Counted from the first letter of the stretch, positions 35,901 through 47,098 are shown. The stretch is 64,000 nt of DNA from Anaspis maculata (GCA_949128115.1 OX421962.1:41439745-41503744), one strand, 5' to 3'. Made by a program: numbers and translations. Notes: generated from the sequence alone by a model not told the origin.

Positions 35901-38900
35901 CTTTTTTTACGGTGAATTTGGAACTTTCTGTATAATTATTTACCTACTACCGTGTGATTTATCCACACAAGTTGTAATCAAGGGTAGCCTTGGAAACGAA
36001 TTTCATCAATTTGAACGAGTGGATTGGCTGAATGACCGAATATTTTGAAAGCAAAGCCAACTCGTGCTTAAAATTCTCCCAGACAATCATGGTCAAGCGT
36101 TTTCCTCGGGCTGGTTGTCTCTAGATAAATGCCCTACTCCTATGGACTCGTTACAACCAGCACTCGTCATCGCTTGGCCAAGATTATCGTGAAAATCTAA
36201 GCACTTGTTATATTACTGTTGATTGTTACGTACCGTATGAACAAAAACTTTTCTCCTCTAGGCAGGCTGTGGCCTGGCCAAAATCAGCCTCGTTTGCCTG
36301 CAAATGACCAGACCACAGCCTGCTTAAAGGAGAAAAGTTTTTGATCATACGGTACACCGCCCTTGATTATTAGAGCTGTAAGAATAATAATCACTCACCT
36401 ATTTCCCACTGTCAGAGGCAACCGAATAAATTAGATACAAACAACAAAATCTGATAGCTGTCAGTGGACTTATTTTTTGCAATAATCGGCAAAATATTAC
36501 TTATACTTGAAATTTTCCCAGATAATTATGTCCAAGCGTTTCCCTCGGGCTGTTTGTCCTCAGATAAGTGCCCTTCTCCTACGGAGTTGGTCATTTATCG
36601 TTACAACCAGCACTCGCGATCGCTTGACCAAAACTATCTTGGAAATCTAGGCACTTGTGATATTACTTTTGATTATTGTTACCATTCTTCAAAAATTTTC
36701 ACCTCATAAACATTCATTCATGACTCTTTGAATAAAATCAGTTTAATTTTCGACTCCTAGATAACAAACATCCCTATAGGTTGAATCCAACAGCAAAATG
36801 CACACATTTACTGAACTAAATAAGTAAATAACTAAAATAATATGTAATTTAAAATGTAAAAGGACCCGTTTTTCATTTTTAATTATAAAAGAAGTGCATA
36901 ACTGTATTATAATAAATTTTTGCAGGTGTCAATGAACATCAGATTTTTGCAAAAGTAGATTATGAATGTAGAATGAACGGCGCTGAATATCTGGCATACC
37001 CACCGGTCGTGGCTGGCGGAAATAGAGCCAATACAATCCATTACATCAATAATAATCAAGTTGTCAATGACGGAGAAATGGTATTGATGGATGCTGGTAA
37101 GCTTTCTTTATTAAATTAAATTTTGGGCTTATGAAAACAGCTTTATAGCAGATTTTCCTGAAAAATTCGCTATTACTGTACTGGCACTTCATTGTCCTCT
37201 TCCTAAACTAAAGTAGTAACGACTTCGAATTTTTTGCAAATGATTACCACTAACGTGCGTGGGAATGAGTTTTAGGGCCAGTTGTTCAGTCTCGGCTCAC
37301 CTTCAAACTTGGATTTGTTTCTATGAATACAATTGTTGCAACAATCAAATTTATGACAACAAAACCAAGTTGAGAATTAACCCGAGACTGAAAAACTGAC
37401 TTTTGGCCTTGGCTCTTGGCCAACAATAATTTCGAATTTTGACAGTGAGATCTGAGTTTCTTCTCATCACACGATAGGAGATACTGTCTTCCTTTCGTTC
37501 TCCCTCACCCTATAAATGGGTTTCGACCTGTACGGTGATATATCCACATAATAATGATAATAATACAATCATGTCTAAGTAGGGCTCTTTTTCCATTCTT
37601 TGTCTCTGCATAAACGACACAAACTCTGTATCTGGCCTGTAACCAAGGCAAGCTCCATAGTTACGAAAGAGTTCTTACGTTGCGTTACGTCGTGATACAT
37701 GGATATCGCAAACTGCCCATTAGAGTAGTCCGAATACCAAAGGGACCTGTGGGCGGAGCCTAACTGCGCGAACAGTGCATCTAGTGGTGCACCTAGTGGG
37801 ATTTTAGGTTCGCCTGTGACCAGGTAATGGCCCACCAATCCAGCTGATGGTGTTGCTTCCCTATTTCAACACACGGACTCGTTCAAAACGATTTTGGTTT
37901 TTCCGTCTAGCCCCGCCCACAGGTCCCTGTGATGTGCCGTCAACTCTAACAGAGTTAGTCAAAGTTTCTGTAGGAGATTTATTATTCATCTAGGTACTTT
38001 AACATAGTTGAATTGCCTATTCGCGTCGATTTGGATGCATTACTGTGGTTCAACCATTTTTTTATTGGAGATCTACCTACCTAATTATTGATATGATACA
38101 TTATGATGGTGCGATTCTCTAAAAAAAAAAAATTCCATAAACGCTCTGTTATTGTCTTTTACATAATCGCACTAATATAATAATATCGTACAAACTGTGA
38201 TCTGCAAGATTCAAACTTTCTAGGTTGCGAGTATCACGGATACTCCAGTGACATAACTAGAACGTGGCCAGTGAACGGTAGATTCACCCCTGAACAAACG
38301 GTATTGTACGAAATCGTTCTAAAATGCCAACTCCAACTGATAGAAGAGTGTGCTAATCTGCCGACTTTAGACAATTTATTCGACTCAATGTGTTTGTTGT
38401 TGGGGAAGGACCTGCAAGAAGCTGGCATCATTTCTAAATCACTGACAAGCAATCAACAACTAATGAAAGTATGATTTTCCATCGATCTCTTTCAATTCAA
38501 AAGCTTTCAATTTGCATTTGAAATTTTCAGGCGGCGTACCAGTTTTGTCCGCACCACGTGTCACATTACTTGGGTATGGATGTTCACGACACTCCTCTCG
38601 TTACTAGGAACATCAAAATCGAGCCTGGAATGATCGTCACCGTCGAACCAGGTAACTAAAGGCTGATTCTCAATGCAGCGGACATGAACAGTGAAATAGT
38701 GGATTTTTGCGGACTCTTTTCCAGTTGTTGTAAATGGACCTGTCTCATTCAGATTTGATTTTATTTAGACCAATCAGAAAGGTTCATCTAAATTCTGAAG
38801 TAAGCGTAGTGTCAATGTCGCGATGCCGTTCCACCTTCGTCGTTATTAGAACAGAATCGGGATAATAAGAGCCCAATTTCGATTCAGGGAAAAAAGTGGC

Positions 38901-40409
38901 CTCCCTTGAGTGAAAATTTACTGTGCGGTTAACAAGGAACATCGTCTCTACTAGTTAGCGGCCTCTCGCTAATGCTGCTAGGTGAGCGGTGGTCACTAAA
39001 GAAAATTGTGCTCAAGCGCGGCAGTACTAAAGAAGTTGGAATGAAAATGCCGGATGGTCCTCGGCAACCCCCTCTCCCGAGTATAACATGCCTGCAACCG
39101 GAAGTACAGCAATGTGTAGAGGAAACCGACAGCGCAGTCTGGAAGGCTGACAAAGTTAGGAACGTACCGGTGCAGGGCGTGGACGTGTCGGACATCCGCA
39201 TCAGCGTTCCAGTACTCAAAGACGGAGTCCGGGTCAACTGTGCGTTTGTTGGTCCCAGTACTTGGATGGACCGACCATCAAACATCCGGCACCACACTGT
39301 GGCTCGTTGAGTTCGGCTGGTTGGGGAGGGGTACAATGGGCCGAATAGTGAGGCCTACGTGCCAGGTGGAACTAAGTTCCATCAACTTCTCGCAATAAAT
39401 CCAGAATACCTGCTTGCTGTTTTAGTATGAATTAGAGGAAATCGTCGCCGTCGCATAACTTCATTGTTTATTGTTTTGGTATTTCACAGAATGTAGGGGA
39501 CCTTTCTTGTGCCAAAAATAATATAATCTCAATTTCGCTTTTTTGCCATGTCCTACTCTTGCTCTGAGGCGACGAAATTCTCACTACTAAGTGATTTTCT
39601 TTCCATTTTCTATCGTACTGCCGTGTTTGGCCTTTGACCGCTCACCTAGCAGCATTAGCGAGGAGTCGCCAACCAGTATAGACGACCGCATAGCAAATTT
39701 TTACACCAGGAAGGCTTATGTTTTCCTATTTTCGCTGCGTAGTCTAGAAAACTTTCATTTGTGCATGCATCGCGTTGCGTCGCACAGCTGTCATATTATA
39801 CGCAGTACATCTATCAAGGCGTTAGCGTGGCACCCTTTGTGCCAACACAAAACATTTTTTCATAGCTTGCTCTAATGGAAAAAGCCATAAAACTGATTAT
39901 AGGTGACTGTATCTCCGTTTCCGAAAATAGGGCCCCTGGTGTAAAGTTAAAATAGATGTCGCATAATACTGAATTTGTGTCAGTGAGGGTTGTTACACCC
40001 ATTCATCATGGTAATGCTACTTTACGCCGGGGCCAAGCATTTCTTTTGCTCGTACTTAAAATTGAGCCCTGAGAGTTCAGTAGACTCTCTACATTCGTAG
40101 GCACGCTTTTTTCTACATCTACATATAACTTTTTCGATTCTCTCAAGATTCAAACCATAAAAGCATCACGACTTGAAATGTCCGATGTGTTTGTAGAAAA
40201 ATGATTCGTTCTTTCGATAATAATCGTCAAGTTTTTTTCTAGGAATATATATTAACGAAAGATGCAAGGCTGTTCCAAAAGAATTTCGCGGACTAGGAAT
40301 CAGGATCGAGGATGATGTTTTAGTGACAGACAGCGAACCAGTTGTCCTTTCAAGACACTGTCCGAAATCGGTCGAAGATATAGAAGAAATAGCCAGTCGT
40401 AATCAGTGA
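29980..40409 (+). CDS. XPNPEP3: Xaa-Pro aminopeptidase 3, mitochondrial
   Basis: Eight coding exons join in frame: 29980-30028, 30083-30315, 30364-30680, 34439-34647, 36926-37096, 38224-38468, 38531-38651 and 40243-40409, giving 503 residues against about 507 in vertebrates. The enzyme removes N-terminal residues before proline, mainly in mitochondria. The basic N-terminus looks like an import signal. The aminopeptidase P N-terminal domain includes [12 protein letters not shown] and [12 protein letters not shown]. The pita-bread metallopeptidase domain keeps all five dinuclear-metal ligands: Asp325 (LMDAG), Asp336 ([11 protein letters not shown]), His420 ([10 protein letters not shown]), Glu447 (VTVEPG) and Glu471 (IRIEDD). 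The acceptor of exon 3 was set by the conserved [11 protein letters not shown] frame. Introns 3 (3.8 kb), 4 (2.3 kb), 5 and 7 are enlarged by transposons. The gene ends 489 bp from the PPAT stop, tail-to-tail. Confidence 0.96.
30893..32934. repeat. 2-kb palindrome in XPNPEP3 intron 3
   Basis: Outer arms (30893-31067 and 32756-32934) are reverse complements, and between them a TA-flanked unit runs from CAGGGTGCCAACGG (31068) to CCGTTGGCACCCTG (32755). The unit is symmetric around about 31910, with a loop of about 150 bp (31840-31980). Repeated ACTACCCCTT words mark the inner arms. Transcription of XPNPEP3 would produce an RNA hairpin with nearly 1-kb arms in this intron. Confidence 0.82.
33000..33780. 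other. Intron 3 remainder
   Basis: No gene is seen. A block around 33035-33110 (ATTCTATAAACGCTCTGTTA) recurs near 38110-38160 in intron 5, so it is part of a dispersed repeat. Confidence 0.4.
33785..34252. mobile_element. Half copy of the CAGGGTGTCCCG element
   Basis: About 465 bp matches the right half of the element at 7187-7998 in the same orientation, including CCGGACCCAT, GATGAGAGGAAGCTGCC and ACGTTGTCGGT, and ends near GGGGCACTGTA. The other half is missing, so this copy cannot fold on itself. It lies in XPNPEP3 intron 3. Confidence 0.75.
34688..34802. repeat. Small hairpin element in XPNPEP3 intron 4
   Basis: AAAGTGGACGACA near 34704 is mirrored by TGTCGTCCACTTTA near 34778, with further pairing to GCGGCC / GGCCGC outside. 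It resembles in layout, but not sequence, the AATAAAGTGACAAGCTGG hairpins. Confidence 0.6.
34803..36058. other. Intron 4 interior, no gene seen
   Basis: Unremarkable AT-rich sequence between two small elements. Open frames at 35128-35654 lack recognisable domains and lie within an intron. Confidence 0.35.
36059..36690. repeat. Two copies of a hairpin repeat in XPNPEP3 intron 4
   Basis: A partial copy (36059-36229) and a full copy (36356-36690) share CAAGCGTTTCC, CGGGCTGGTTGTC and ACAACCAGCACT. Each folds: GGTTGTC-AGATAAATGCCC pairs with the GGCATTTATCG-TACAACC side across a CTCCTGCGGAG loop. A third copy is at 59328-59645. Between the two, 36228-36356 is another hairpin whose ends read CGTACCGTATG and CATACGGTAC. 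Confidence 0.7.
37275..37408. repeat. Small inverted-end element, GGGCCAGTTGTTCAGTCTCGG
   Basis: GGGCCAGTTGTTCAGTCTCG at the left pairs imperfectly with CGAGACTGAAAAACTGACTTTTGGCC at the right, about 134 bp in all. It lies in XPNPEP3 intron 5. Confidence 0.55.
37739..37932. repeat. Small inverted-end element, AGGGACCTGTGGGCGG
   Basis: AGGGACCTGTGGGCGG at the left pairs with CCGCCCACAGGTCCCT at the right. The unit is about 194 bp, GC-richer than the surrounding intron 5 and without a coding frame of note. Confidence 0.6.
38917..39701. repeat. Dispersed inverted-end repeat, copy 2, with a GC-rich insert
   Basis: The left end (CATCGTCTCTACTAGTTAG, CTAATGCTGCTAGGTGAGCGG) and right end (CCGCTCACCTAGCAGCATTAG) are inverted relatives and match copy 1 at 14292-14780. 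Between them 39040-39430 is GC-rich and coding-like: an open frame from 38972 to 39310 (+) is followed by AATAAA near 39398. The sequence is not recognised. It may be a captured gene fragment or a remnant of the element's own gene. It lies in XPNPEP3 intron 7. Confidence 0.55.
39720..40242. other. End of XPNPEP3 intron 7
   Basis: No gene or paired repeat is recognised. The stretch ends in a pyrimidine-rich tract and the CTAG acceptor of the last XPNPEP3 exon. Confidence 0.4.
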
Positions 40410-40724
40410 TCCAGGTGACGTGATTGAATATAATGAAAAATAATGATTCATTACATTTGTCTTAGCTGACAATTTCTCAAGCTTCTAACCTTCTAGTGTG
40501 GAAAAAACACATTTGATAAATTAAAATTTATTTAAATAATATGTAATTATTGAAAAAGTACAATGAGTTTTATGTCGTCTATGAGTATTCTGGTACTGTC
40601 TAATCTAAACTCTACAATGAAAATATAAAAAGAGGTATAAAAGTAACGCGTCTATGTCTCGGCGAACGATTCAAGCTTCATATTTTCTATTTGTGTTCTC
40701 TCTGTTCAAAACTGCTTCAACAAT

Positions 40725-40730
40725 TTTATT
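40725..40730 (-). terminator. Probable PPAT poly(A) signal
   Basis: AATAAA on the minus strand lies about 170 nt beyond the PPAT stop codon. XPNPEP3 transcription approaches from the other side; its stop is at 40409 and the nearest hexamer-like signal is an ATTAAA variant about 110 nt later. Confidence 0.55.
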
Positions 40731-40898
40731 TTATATTTGTCGACCGCGATGTTTTGTCTGTATGATTAAAGAGCACACACGCATAAAATGTGATGCTGTC
40801 GTGAATATTTCTTTTATGATCGTAATGTCATTTTACGATTATATGCTAGCCCGCTTTCATAATTCAGTTACAACCCACTTCGTTTAAAAATTAAATGA

Positions 40899-43800
40899 TT
40901 ACCAATCTAACTCGGGATTTGGTACCCCGCCTGGATACTCCCCAGTCAGACAAGCGGTGCAGTGGCCGACTTTGTGAGCGTTCTTAGTTTTGATGTCGGA
41001 TCTTACAGCTTTGACTAGGCCGTCGACGCTCAAGTAAGCCAAACTGTTCGCACCTGGAAATCAGTTTTTAGGAAAAAAAATCCTTTATTGAAAAAATTGA
41101 GTTCTTACCGACATTCGCTGCAAGCTCATGTGGTTGTAGTTTGTTAGCTATGAGTTCTTCCCTAGTCGGAATATTGATGCCCATGTAACAAGGGTACAAC
41201 AGCGGCGGACTGGCTACCCTAACGTGAACTTCAGTGGCGCCTGCATTTTTTAGTAGCTTAATAATGGGACCAATAGTGTTGCCTCTGACTATAGAATCGT
41301 CGATTAAAATCACACGTTTTCCTTTGACGCTTCCGGATAAAGCACCGAATTTCTTGGCTATGCTCAGTTGACGTAGTCTGTTGCTCGGCTGGATGAAAGA
41401 CCTCCCCACGTACCTGTTCTTGCAAAGGACTTCCGCGAATGATATACCACTCTAAAATTGAATTTTAGTGTTACGAAGACATTTTTTTGGAAAACATTTC
41501 GTTTACCTGTCTGGAGAATCCATGAGCTGCCGCCGTTCCTGATTCCGGAACGGAACTGACGATATCGGCTTCTACAGGATGTTCAATGGCCAGTTGCCTG
41601 CCACATTGCATGCGCACAGCGTAGACCATTTGGCCTTCGAAGATGCTGTCAGACCTGGCAAAGTAGACGTATTCGAATATGCAGAATGCCTGGATTTTGT
41701 CTTCTGGTCGCTCAACGATGTCGATGGTCCTGATTCCGTGCCTGGTCATTTCTATGATTTCTCCGGGGAAGACTTCACGAACATATTGCGCACCGATGGA
41801 CAAGAAGCCGCAAGATTCTGAGGAAACGACCCAACCTTCGGCTTCCCTGCTGTCGTCGCAGTCACCATCCAGAGCTGTGTATGTGTTTATCATTTATTAT
41901 TCATTATTTTTTGCAGTTTTTTTTAAGCGTAAAACGCAAAAAAACGTAAGACTAATCAATGTAGAATATAGGTACAGATAAATTGCAGGCAGAAGCTATA
42001 ATATGCGAAGCAAAAGATGAGGGTGACAAACCATTATATTATGATCACACGACTAGTTAGCTATACACAGGGTGTTTATTGATATAGGGAATGGCAGGGA
42101 ATAAAGAAACAAGAAAATATATTAAGACTCAAAGAGCTAAGATGATCGGACATGGGCACCTCATGAGTTGCAAGTCGGACTTGAAATTGAGTCCTTAGCA
42201 AATGAAAATGTTGGGATTTAGGATGTTGCACTTAGCTCAGGATAAAAAACGAAGGAGGTACGCATATAAAATTGATGACTGAAAGGGTATTAGGAATGCC
42301 ATTTTTCACCACTTACGTTCATTTTGAGGTAACATTTTCCCCAAGCACAACGGCCTGTTTCCGTACGGATCCCTGACGGCGTATATCTTGTTTTTCAGCA
42401 TTATGACCAGAGAGTAGCTCAGTGGGGCCAGCTGCATCAAGTGCTTGATCCTGGCCGGCCAATCTGGACCATTTGATTCTCCTTCTGGTGGGTTCAAGCA
42501 GAGAGCTTGCGTAATCAACTCGCTGTCTGAATGAGTTGATAGACCCACACCTCGAGCCAACACCTAGATTTTTTTTAAATCAGTATACAAAGAATGACAT
42601 TTTTTGAAATAATCATGTACCATTTTACGTAAAGTATCACAGTTGATGAGTTCTCCATTGTGGGCTACGGCAAGGGCTCCGTGGGCGGTGTGAACAACAA
42701 ACGGTTGGCAGTTGACTTCTTCGGATGCGGCACTGGTCGAGTACCTAGTGTGGCCGATTCCTATGCTCCCCTTAAGGGTCTTGATTGCTTGGTCGTTGAA
42801 AATGTTGCTTATCAATCCCATTCCTTTTACGATGTTGAAATATTTTGAGCATTTTCCTTCGCTTGTGACTATACCGGCTGATTCTTGACCCCTGCGAATT
42901 GGCACACATACGGATAACATTTCGTTCTTTGTTTGCAACAAATTATTATTATTGTATTTATTTTACTGTTGTAATATGGAGCATTGTTGTTGACGTGGGT
43001 CTTTTACGAATATATCGGGGTGATGTGTTGAAATTGCTCAAAGTTCTATTGTGAATCTAGATTGAAAAGTTTTAAGGAGTCCGAGAAATTACTGCAACAT
43101 TTCTACTGTAAACAATAATACTCAATATTTTTTCTGGTAATGCTATCGTTTGGGTAAATTCCATGGAAATATTTAGATATTGATCCACTAATATGGAAAT
43201 CGGAATGTTTAGGCATTAGGGAAGAGTACTATCGCGGTCAAAAAATTCCGAACGATCCTTTAATCTTCCAATTTTGTGAGGCATATTCTGTTTAAGCTCC
43301 AGAATGTATGCGATTTGGCCTAAGTCAAAGTATAAGTAAGAGCGGATGAGTCCTCTAAAACATTTTGCATGTGTTTTTCATGCAACATTTTTTACTTTCA
43401 AACAACAACAAACTTGCGGATTCAAACAGTCCGCAAAATGTCTTAGGGATACAACACTAAAAAGAAAAAGTATTTAATAGTTTCCATGGAAAGGAGCTCT
43501 TGACACAGCTAAGCTTGGAACAGGCGTGGCCGCAAGCCACTTATTACCTACTCCCGCTACAGTCAATAGACGCCTTTCTTTTCCAAAAAACTCACTGGTT
43601 TAACCTAGGTTAAAGAAAGAAGAAGCGATAAGCGAAGTATTGGAAAAAGCGAGACCCACCAGCAACCTAGGTCAGAATTCTTCGTTCATATGGTAAAAAT
43701 AAAGTAGCTAATGTAAACACTCTGTAAAGCTCAGATAATTCCATGTTGTATACAAAATTTTAGGTGTTACTTGTTCACGTTGAAAATGCAGAGCTTGGAG

Positions 43801-45033
43801 TTTTGAGTTTTTGGATCAAGAATAAAGTGATAAGCTGGGGGAGGGGGGGGGGGGGGGCAGCGGCCATCAGCTGTATCCATAGCCCCTCAGCGCTCCAGCT
43901 TGTCACTTTATATTTGAACCAAAAATTTTTCGTTTTGCATTTGCAACGTGAACGGGTAATAGGTACAGTAGAACTGCCCCCTCCCCTGAATAATGTTACA
44001 CTGACGGATAGGTACCTACTTAATTTTGAATTAACAAAAAAGTATGTCCCCACTTATTGAATAAAGTGGAAAATTCTTAAAAAGAGAAAGCCATGTTTGA
44101 ACCCTGGCCAAGCTAGATGATTTCTTCATGTGCTTCTTGGTATTTTAGCGTGCCCTAACCGAGCGGTCATGTCAAGAGAAACGGCGTGAAATAAAGGGAT
44201 TCACAAAAAAAGGGCGTTAATGATCTCAGCAGTTGATGTGGTCACAAAATGGGAAGGGCGCGATCTTCTGACTACAAGGTCCGTCCAATGCCAGCCTCTG
44301 ACAACCAGGGACGGCAATAAAGGTACCTTTGAGCACCCTCATTTTATATACAGGCACTTCTGACTGCAAGGATGCTTAACAGTAACACAAAAAAAAAAAC
44401 AAGGAAGTCTTCAATTTAATCTCTTGAACTACCCCTATTCACTTGGCGAAAATTATTACGCCTGAAACAAATGAACTCAGTAGAAATACCACAGCAATCA
44501 GCTGTCGTTGCCTGGCAACCAAGTTGTTGTTGCCATGATTTTCGCTAACTACTTCTTTGATTCCCGGTTTCTGTCAACTTTTATGGAGTCAGTACATGGA
44601 CAGTACATACTTCATTTGATCAATAGTTGCTATGGATGAGTCAATGGCAAAGCCCATTCTAAGTATTCTATGCCATTCTATAAGTGTTATTGATTCGATA
44701 AAGTATCAATTGCATAAAAGTTGTCAGAATCCGGGTATTAGCTACCTACTTAATAATTATTTCGTAATAAAAATAATCAGGATCTAAAATATTATTGTTT
44801 ATTCACCTGTGCTGAAGAGCCACCAACCCCCAGCAAATGATCTGCGAAATTTCTAGGGTGGTTGGCCATTCTCCACATCCGATAGCTCCGAAAACCCCGC
44901 ATTCGTGGGTCAGCCCAGAAGTAACCGCTCCTCGCCCTATCCTCCTGTTCAGGGCCACACTTTGGCTTTGCTCCTCGCACTGGGCGCCATCTTCGCAATC
45001 GCAGTGCTTCTGGCTTGGTCCACCTGAAGACAT
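40899..45033 (-). CDS. PPAT: Amidophosphoribosyltransferase (purine synthesis step 1)
   Basis: Six coding exons on the minus strand join in frame: 44807-45033, 42621-42891, 42317-42563, 41507-41874, 41109-41451 and 40899-41053, giving 536 residues. The enzyme converts PRPP and glutamine to phosphoribosylamine. The glutamine amidotransferase nucleophile is Cys45 in THECGVFG; the 44 residues before it would be a cleaved propeptide, longer than the human one and with Cys11, Cys13 and Cys19. GIGHTRYST and [10 protein letters not shown] follow, then [19 protein letters not shown] and [11 protein letters not shown]. The PRPP loop [13 protein letters not shown] is at about 418-430. The C-terminal HCTAC pair fits the 4Fe-4S cluster seen in this family. 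A good minus-strand donor (AAG|GTAAGTT near 46104) and an acceptor near 45104 suggest a non-coding first exon around 46.1-46.2 kb. It is divergent from PAICS. Confidence 0.96.
41980..42316. other. PPAT intron, no gene seen
   Basis: This is the intron between the coding exons at 42317-42563 and 41507-41874. A lone CAGGGTGTTTATT end at 42069 recalls the TA-flanked elements, but no partner is visible. Confidence 0.4.
42892..44806. other. PPAT intron 1
   Basis: A 1.9-kb intron between the first two coding exons. Apart from the hairpin at 43821-43914 I see no repeat pair or gene in it. Confidence 0.5.
43821..43914. repeat. Hairpin element AATAAAGTGA-AAGCTGG, copy 2
   Basis: AATAAAGTGATAAGCTGG and CCAGCTTGTCACTTTAT bound a short loop that includes a run of about 13 G residues near 43845. 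It lies in PPAT intron 1. Confidence 0.75.
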
Positions 45034-45521
45034 TCTTGTTCTTCCTCGGTAAAACTGTTGTGCCGTCGGCCGTCACTTTTTGAATAACAACAGCAGGACC
45101 CCTCTGGAAAAAGATAAAGCATCGATTGCTGCGGTGGATTGCTCAATGGTTATTCTTTTTATTGGCTCTTTCCGATAACCCCTCATCAGATTCTTCCAAT
45201 TTCGACATAATGCACGAGGTTTCATCAACACCGATGGCGATAAAATTATTGTGCGTGTGTTAAAACGGAATTATTTGGTTTTATCAGGACGAAATTAATG
45301 TTTACGCACATGTGGGACGTTGTTAAATTTTGAAATAAATTGCAAAGACACGATTATTTTAATTAGTTAATAAAAAATGGAATCTTTAAAATCTGTTTTT
45401 TTCAGTTTTATGAGAACAAAAAATTTACAAAGATGGTTTTGCATGGCCTTCGTTGATAAAACTCTAGGATATTAAATCTCGTTCACTTTTTATTTTCAGT
45501 AGAATGACTTTTTGGAGCAAA

Positions 45522-45637
45522 AATAAAGTGACAAGCTGGAGGCTGGGCGGATACGGCTGATGGCCGCTGATAGTTTCGCTCCAAAACTTTGCAGGTGCCA
45601 TCAGCCGTAGTCGTACCCCCCAGATTGTCACTTTATT
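45522..45637. repeat. Hairpin element AATAAAGTGACAAGCTGG, copy 3
   Basis: This is the closest relative of the copy at 29196-29306; they also share flanking TTCACT-TTTATTTTCAGTA. It lies about 490 bp upstream of the PPAT start codon, within the putative 5'-UTR intron. Confidence 0.8.
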
Positions 45638-45739
45638 TCTACTCAAAAAAATCTACTGAATTTGAAACTTGTGGGAAAAACAATTTGATAGATCCTTATA
45701 CCTACGTACGTACGTATCCTACCCTACCTAAACTAAACT

Positions 45740-45985
45740 GAGATATATGCGAATCTATATCCCGTCATGATGTTTATTCAGTAATGTAATTTTTTTAATT
45801 GATCGTGCGATCTTGAAGATAGAAATATTTGATTGGGTCAGGTTTCCTCCAACACAACACATCTTTTACTGGACTTACAGAAAAATAGGTTTCGGCCATC
45901 GCACCCTCCACGTAAGAGCGCACGATCAGCTAAAAAAGTAACACAACTGAATAAACATCGTGATTGCGATATAACAGCTAGGTAC
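45740..45985. repeat. Short inverted-repeat element upstream of PPAT
   Basis: ATGATGTTTATTCAGT near 45767 pairs with ACTGAATAAACATCGTG near 45947, and TGATCGTGCG near 45801 with CGCACGATCA near 45919. No coding frame is involved. It too would fall in the PPAT 5'-UTR intron. Confidence 0.6.
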
Positions 45986-46104
45986 GCTGGTGAATCTCAA
46001 AACTATAGTAATTTTTTGAGTCAAAGTACGCTCAACTTTCTTTCATAAGCTTCAAAAATATTATTAGGTATTTAGTTAGGAATTTGAAATAAGAGCAACT
46101 TACC

Positions 46105-46225
46105 TTCAATTTGACTTTATCAAAATGCTGATGCTGATTATGATGGTGACAAAATATTCTGGCAATTTCTAAAATAGAACTTGCCGCCTTTTCTCCGGTG
46201 ATTAGCTTTTATACAATCACGTGGT
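46105..46225 (-). promoter_or_regulatory. Putative PPAT first exon and E-box promoter
   Basis: Upstream of the donor at about 46104 the minus strand has no ATG for at least 100 nt, which suits a non-coding first exon. A CACGTG E-box lies at 46218-46223, next to a CCAAC/CCAAT-like word. PPAT is a direct Myc/Max target through CACGTG sites in mammals; extending that to this species is an inference. Confidence 0.45.
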
Positions 46226-46456
46226 TGGTTTCCCCTTCTACATAAAATGTCCAAGTACTCCAATTCCAGTGCCGGAGCCGGACTTGAAATCTGGGGTGCA
46301 ACTTTAATATTAGTTTACTAATCAATAAAAGTGGTTATAGGTAGGGGCATAGCTCTTATTATTAGCCTAAAACGACTATAACCTTACCTACGGCAGTTTG
46401 ATTCGTTGACAGACTTTACCTGCATGATCTTCAACTTGAAATCAGAACTCCCAATA

Positions 46457-46959
46457 GGTCGCGGAATAAAGATGGCGGGCTAAAGATGGGTATATGGTAA
46501 ATGTTATTCTCACTAGTACCTACTTGTTAATACAATTTTCTTCAGTTGTAAAGTTGTAATGAATATATAGATAATTTATTGAATTTTCGCTTCATCAAAA
46601 ACATTTTGTGCTAAACTCAAGATTTGACTGAGTAATGTCAAAAACAAGCGAATCTCTACGGCGGTACCTTGGCACCCCATCATGCGCGAGCGCGGGCAAG
46701 GAGCTGGCAAGAGGCGCTTTCGTTGTGCCGGCAGGAGCTGCTCGGGGTAGATCACTAGACAAAGAAAGTAGATCCAGCTGGGCCGTGATTGGCATAATGT
46801 ATCTATTTTCTCCATCTAGTAATCTACCCGGAGCATCTCCTCTGGCGTAAAACGAAAGCGGCTAAGAAGGCGGAAATGCGCTATGCGCTGTTGCCACGTC
46901 AGGCATACTTGCAACGTTGCCATAGCGGGTGCCAAGATGACGGTTATGTTCCCGCGACC
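46457..46959. mobile_element. TA-flanked element, GGTCGCGG ends, copy A
   Basis: The ends GGTCGCGG and CCCGCGACC are flanked by TA (46455-46456, 46960-46961). Copy B at 48252-48687 is an inverted relative. Inside is a second, internal inverted pair: GTAGATCACTAGA near 46748 and its partner near 46816. The open frame on either strand is not conserved between copies. No transposase is encoded. Confidence 0.78.
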
Positions 46960-46974
46960 TATTGAACATGGGAT

Positions 46975-47098
46975 TAAACCATAACTTTTCAAACCTCAAG
47001 CTCTATCCCCGAACCCTGAAATATAATTCTCGGTGAGACGGAAGGTCAGCCGTTAAGCTGAATCTCACCTGTTGTGTACCTTTTCACACAATAAACTC

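Noticed and set aside
44090..44150. Minus-strand GGTTCAAAC word resembling a tRNA T-arm
   Set aside because: The surrounding sequence does not form a cloverleaf.
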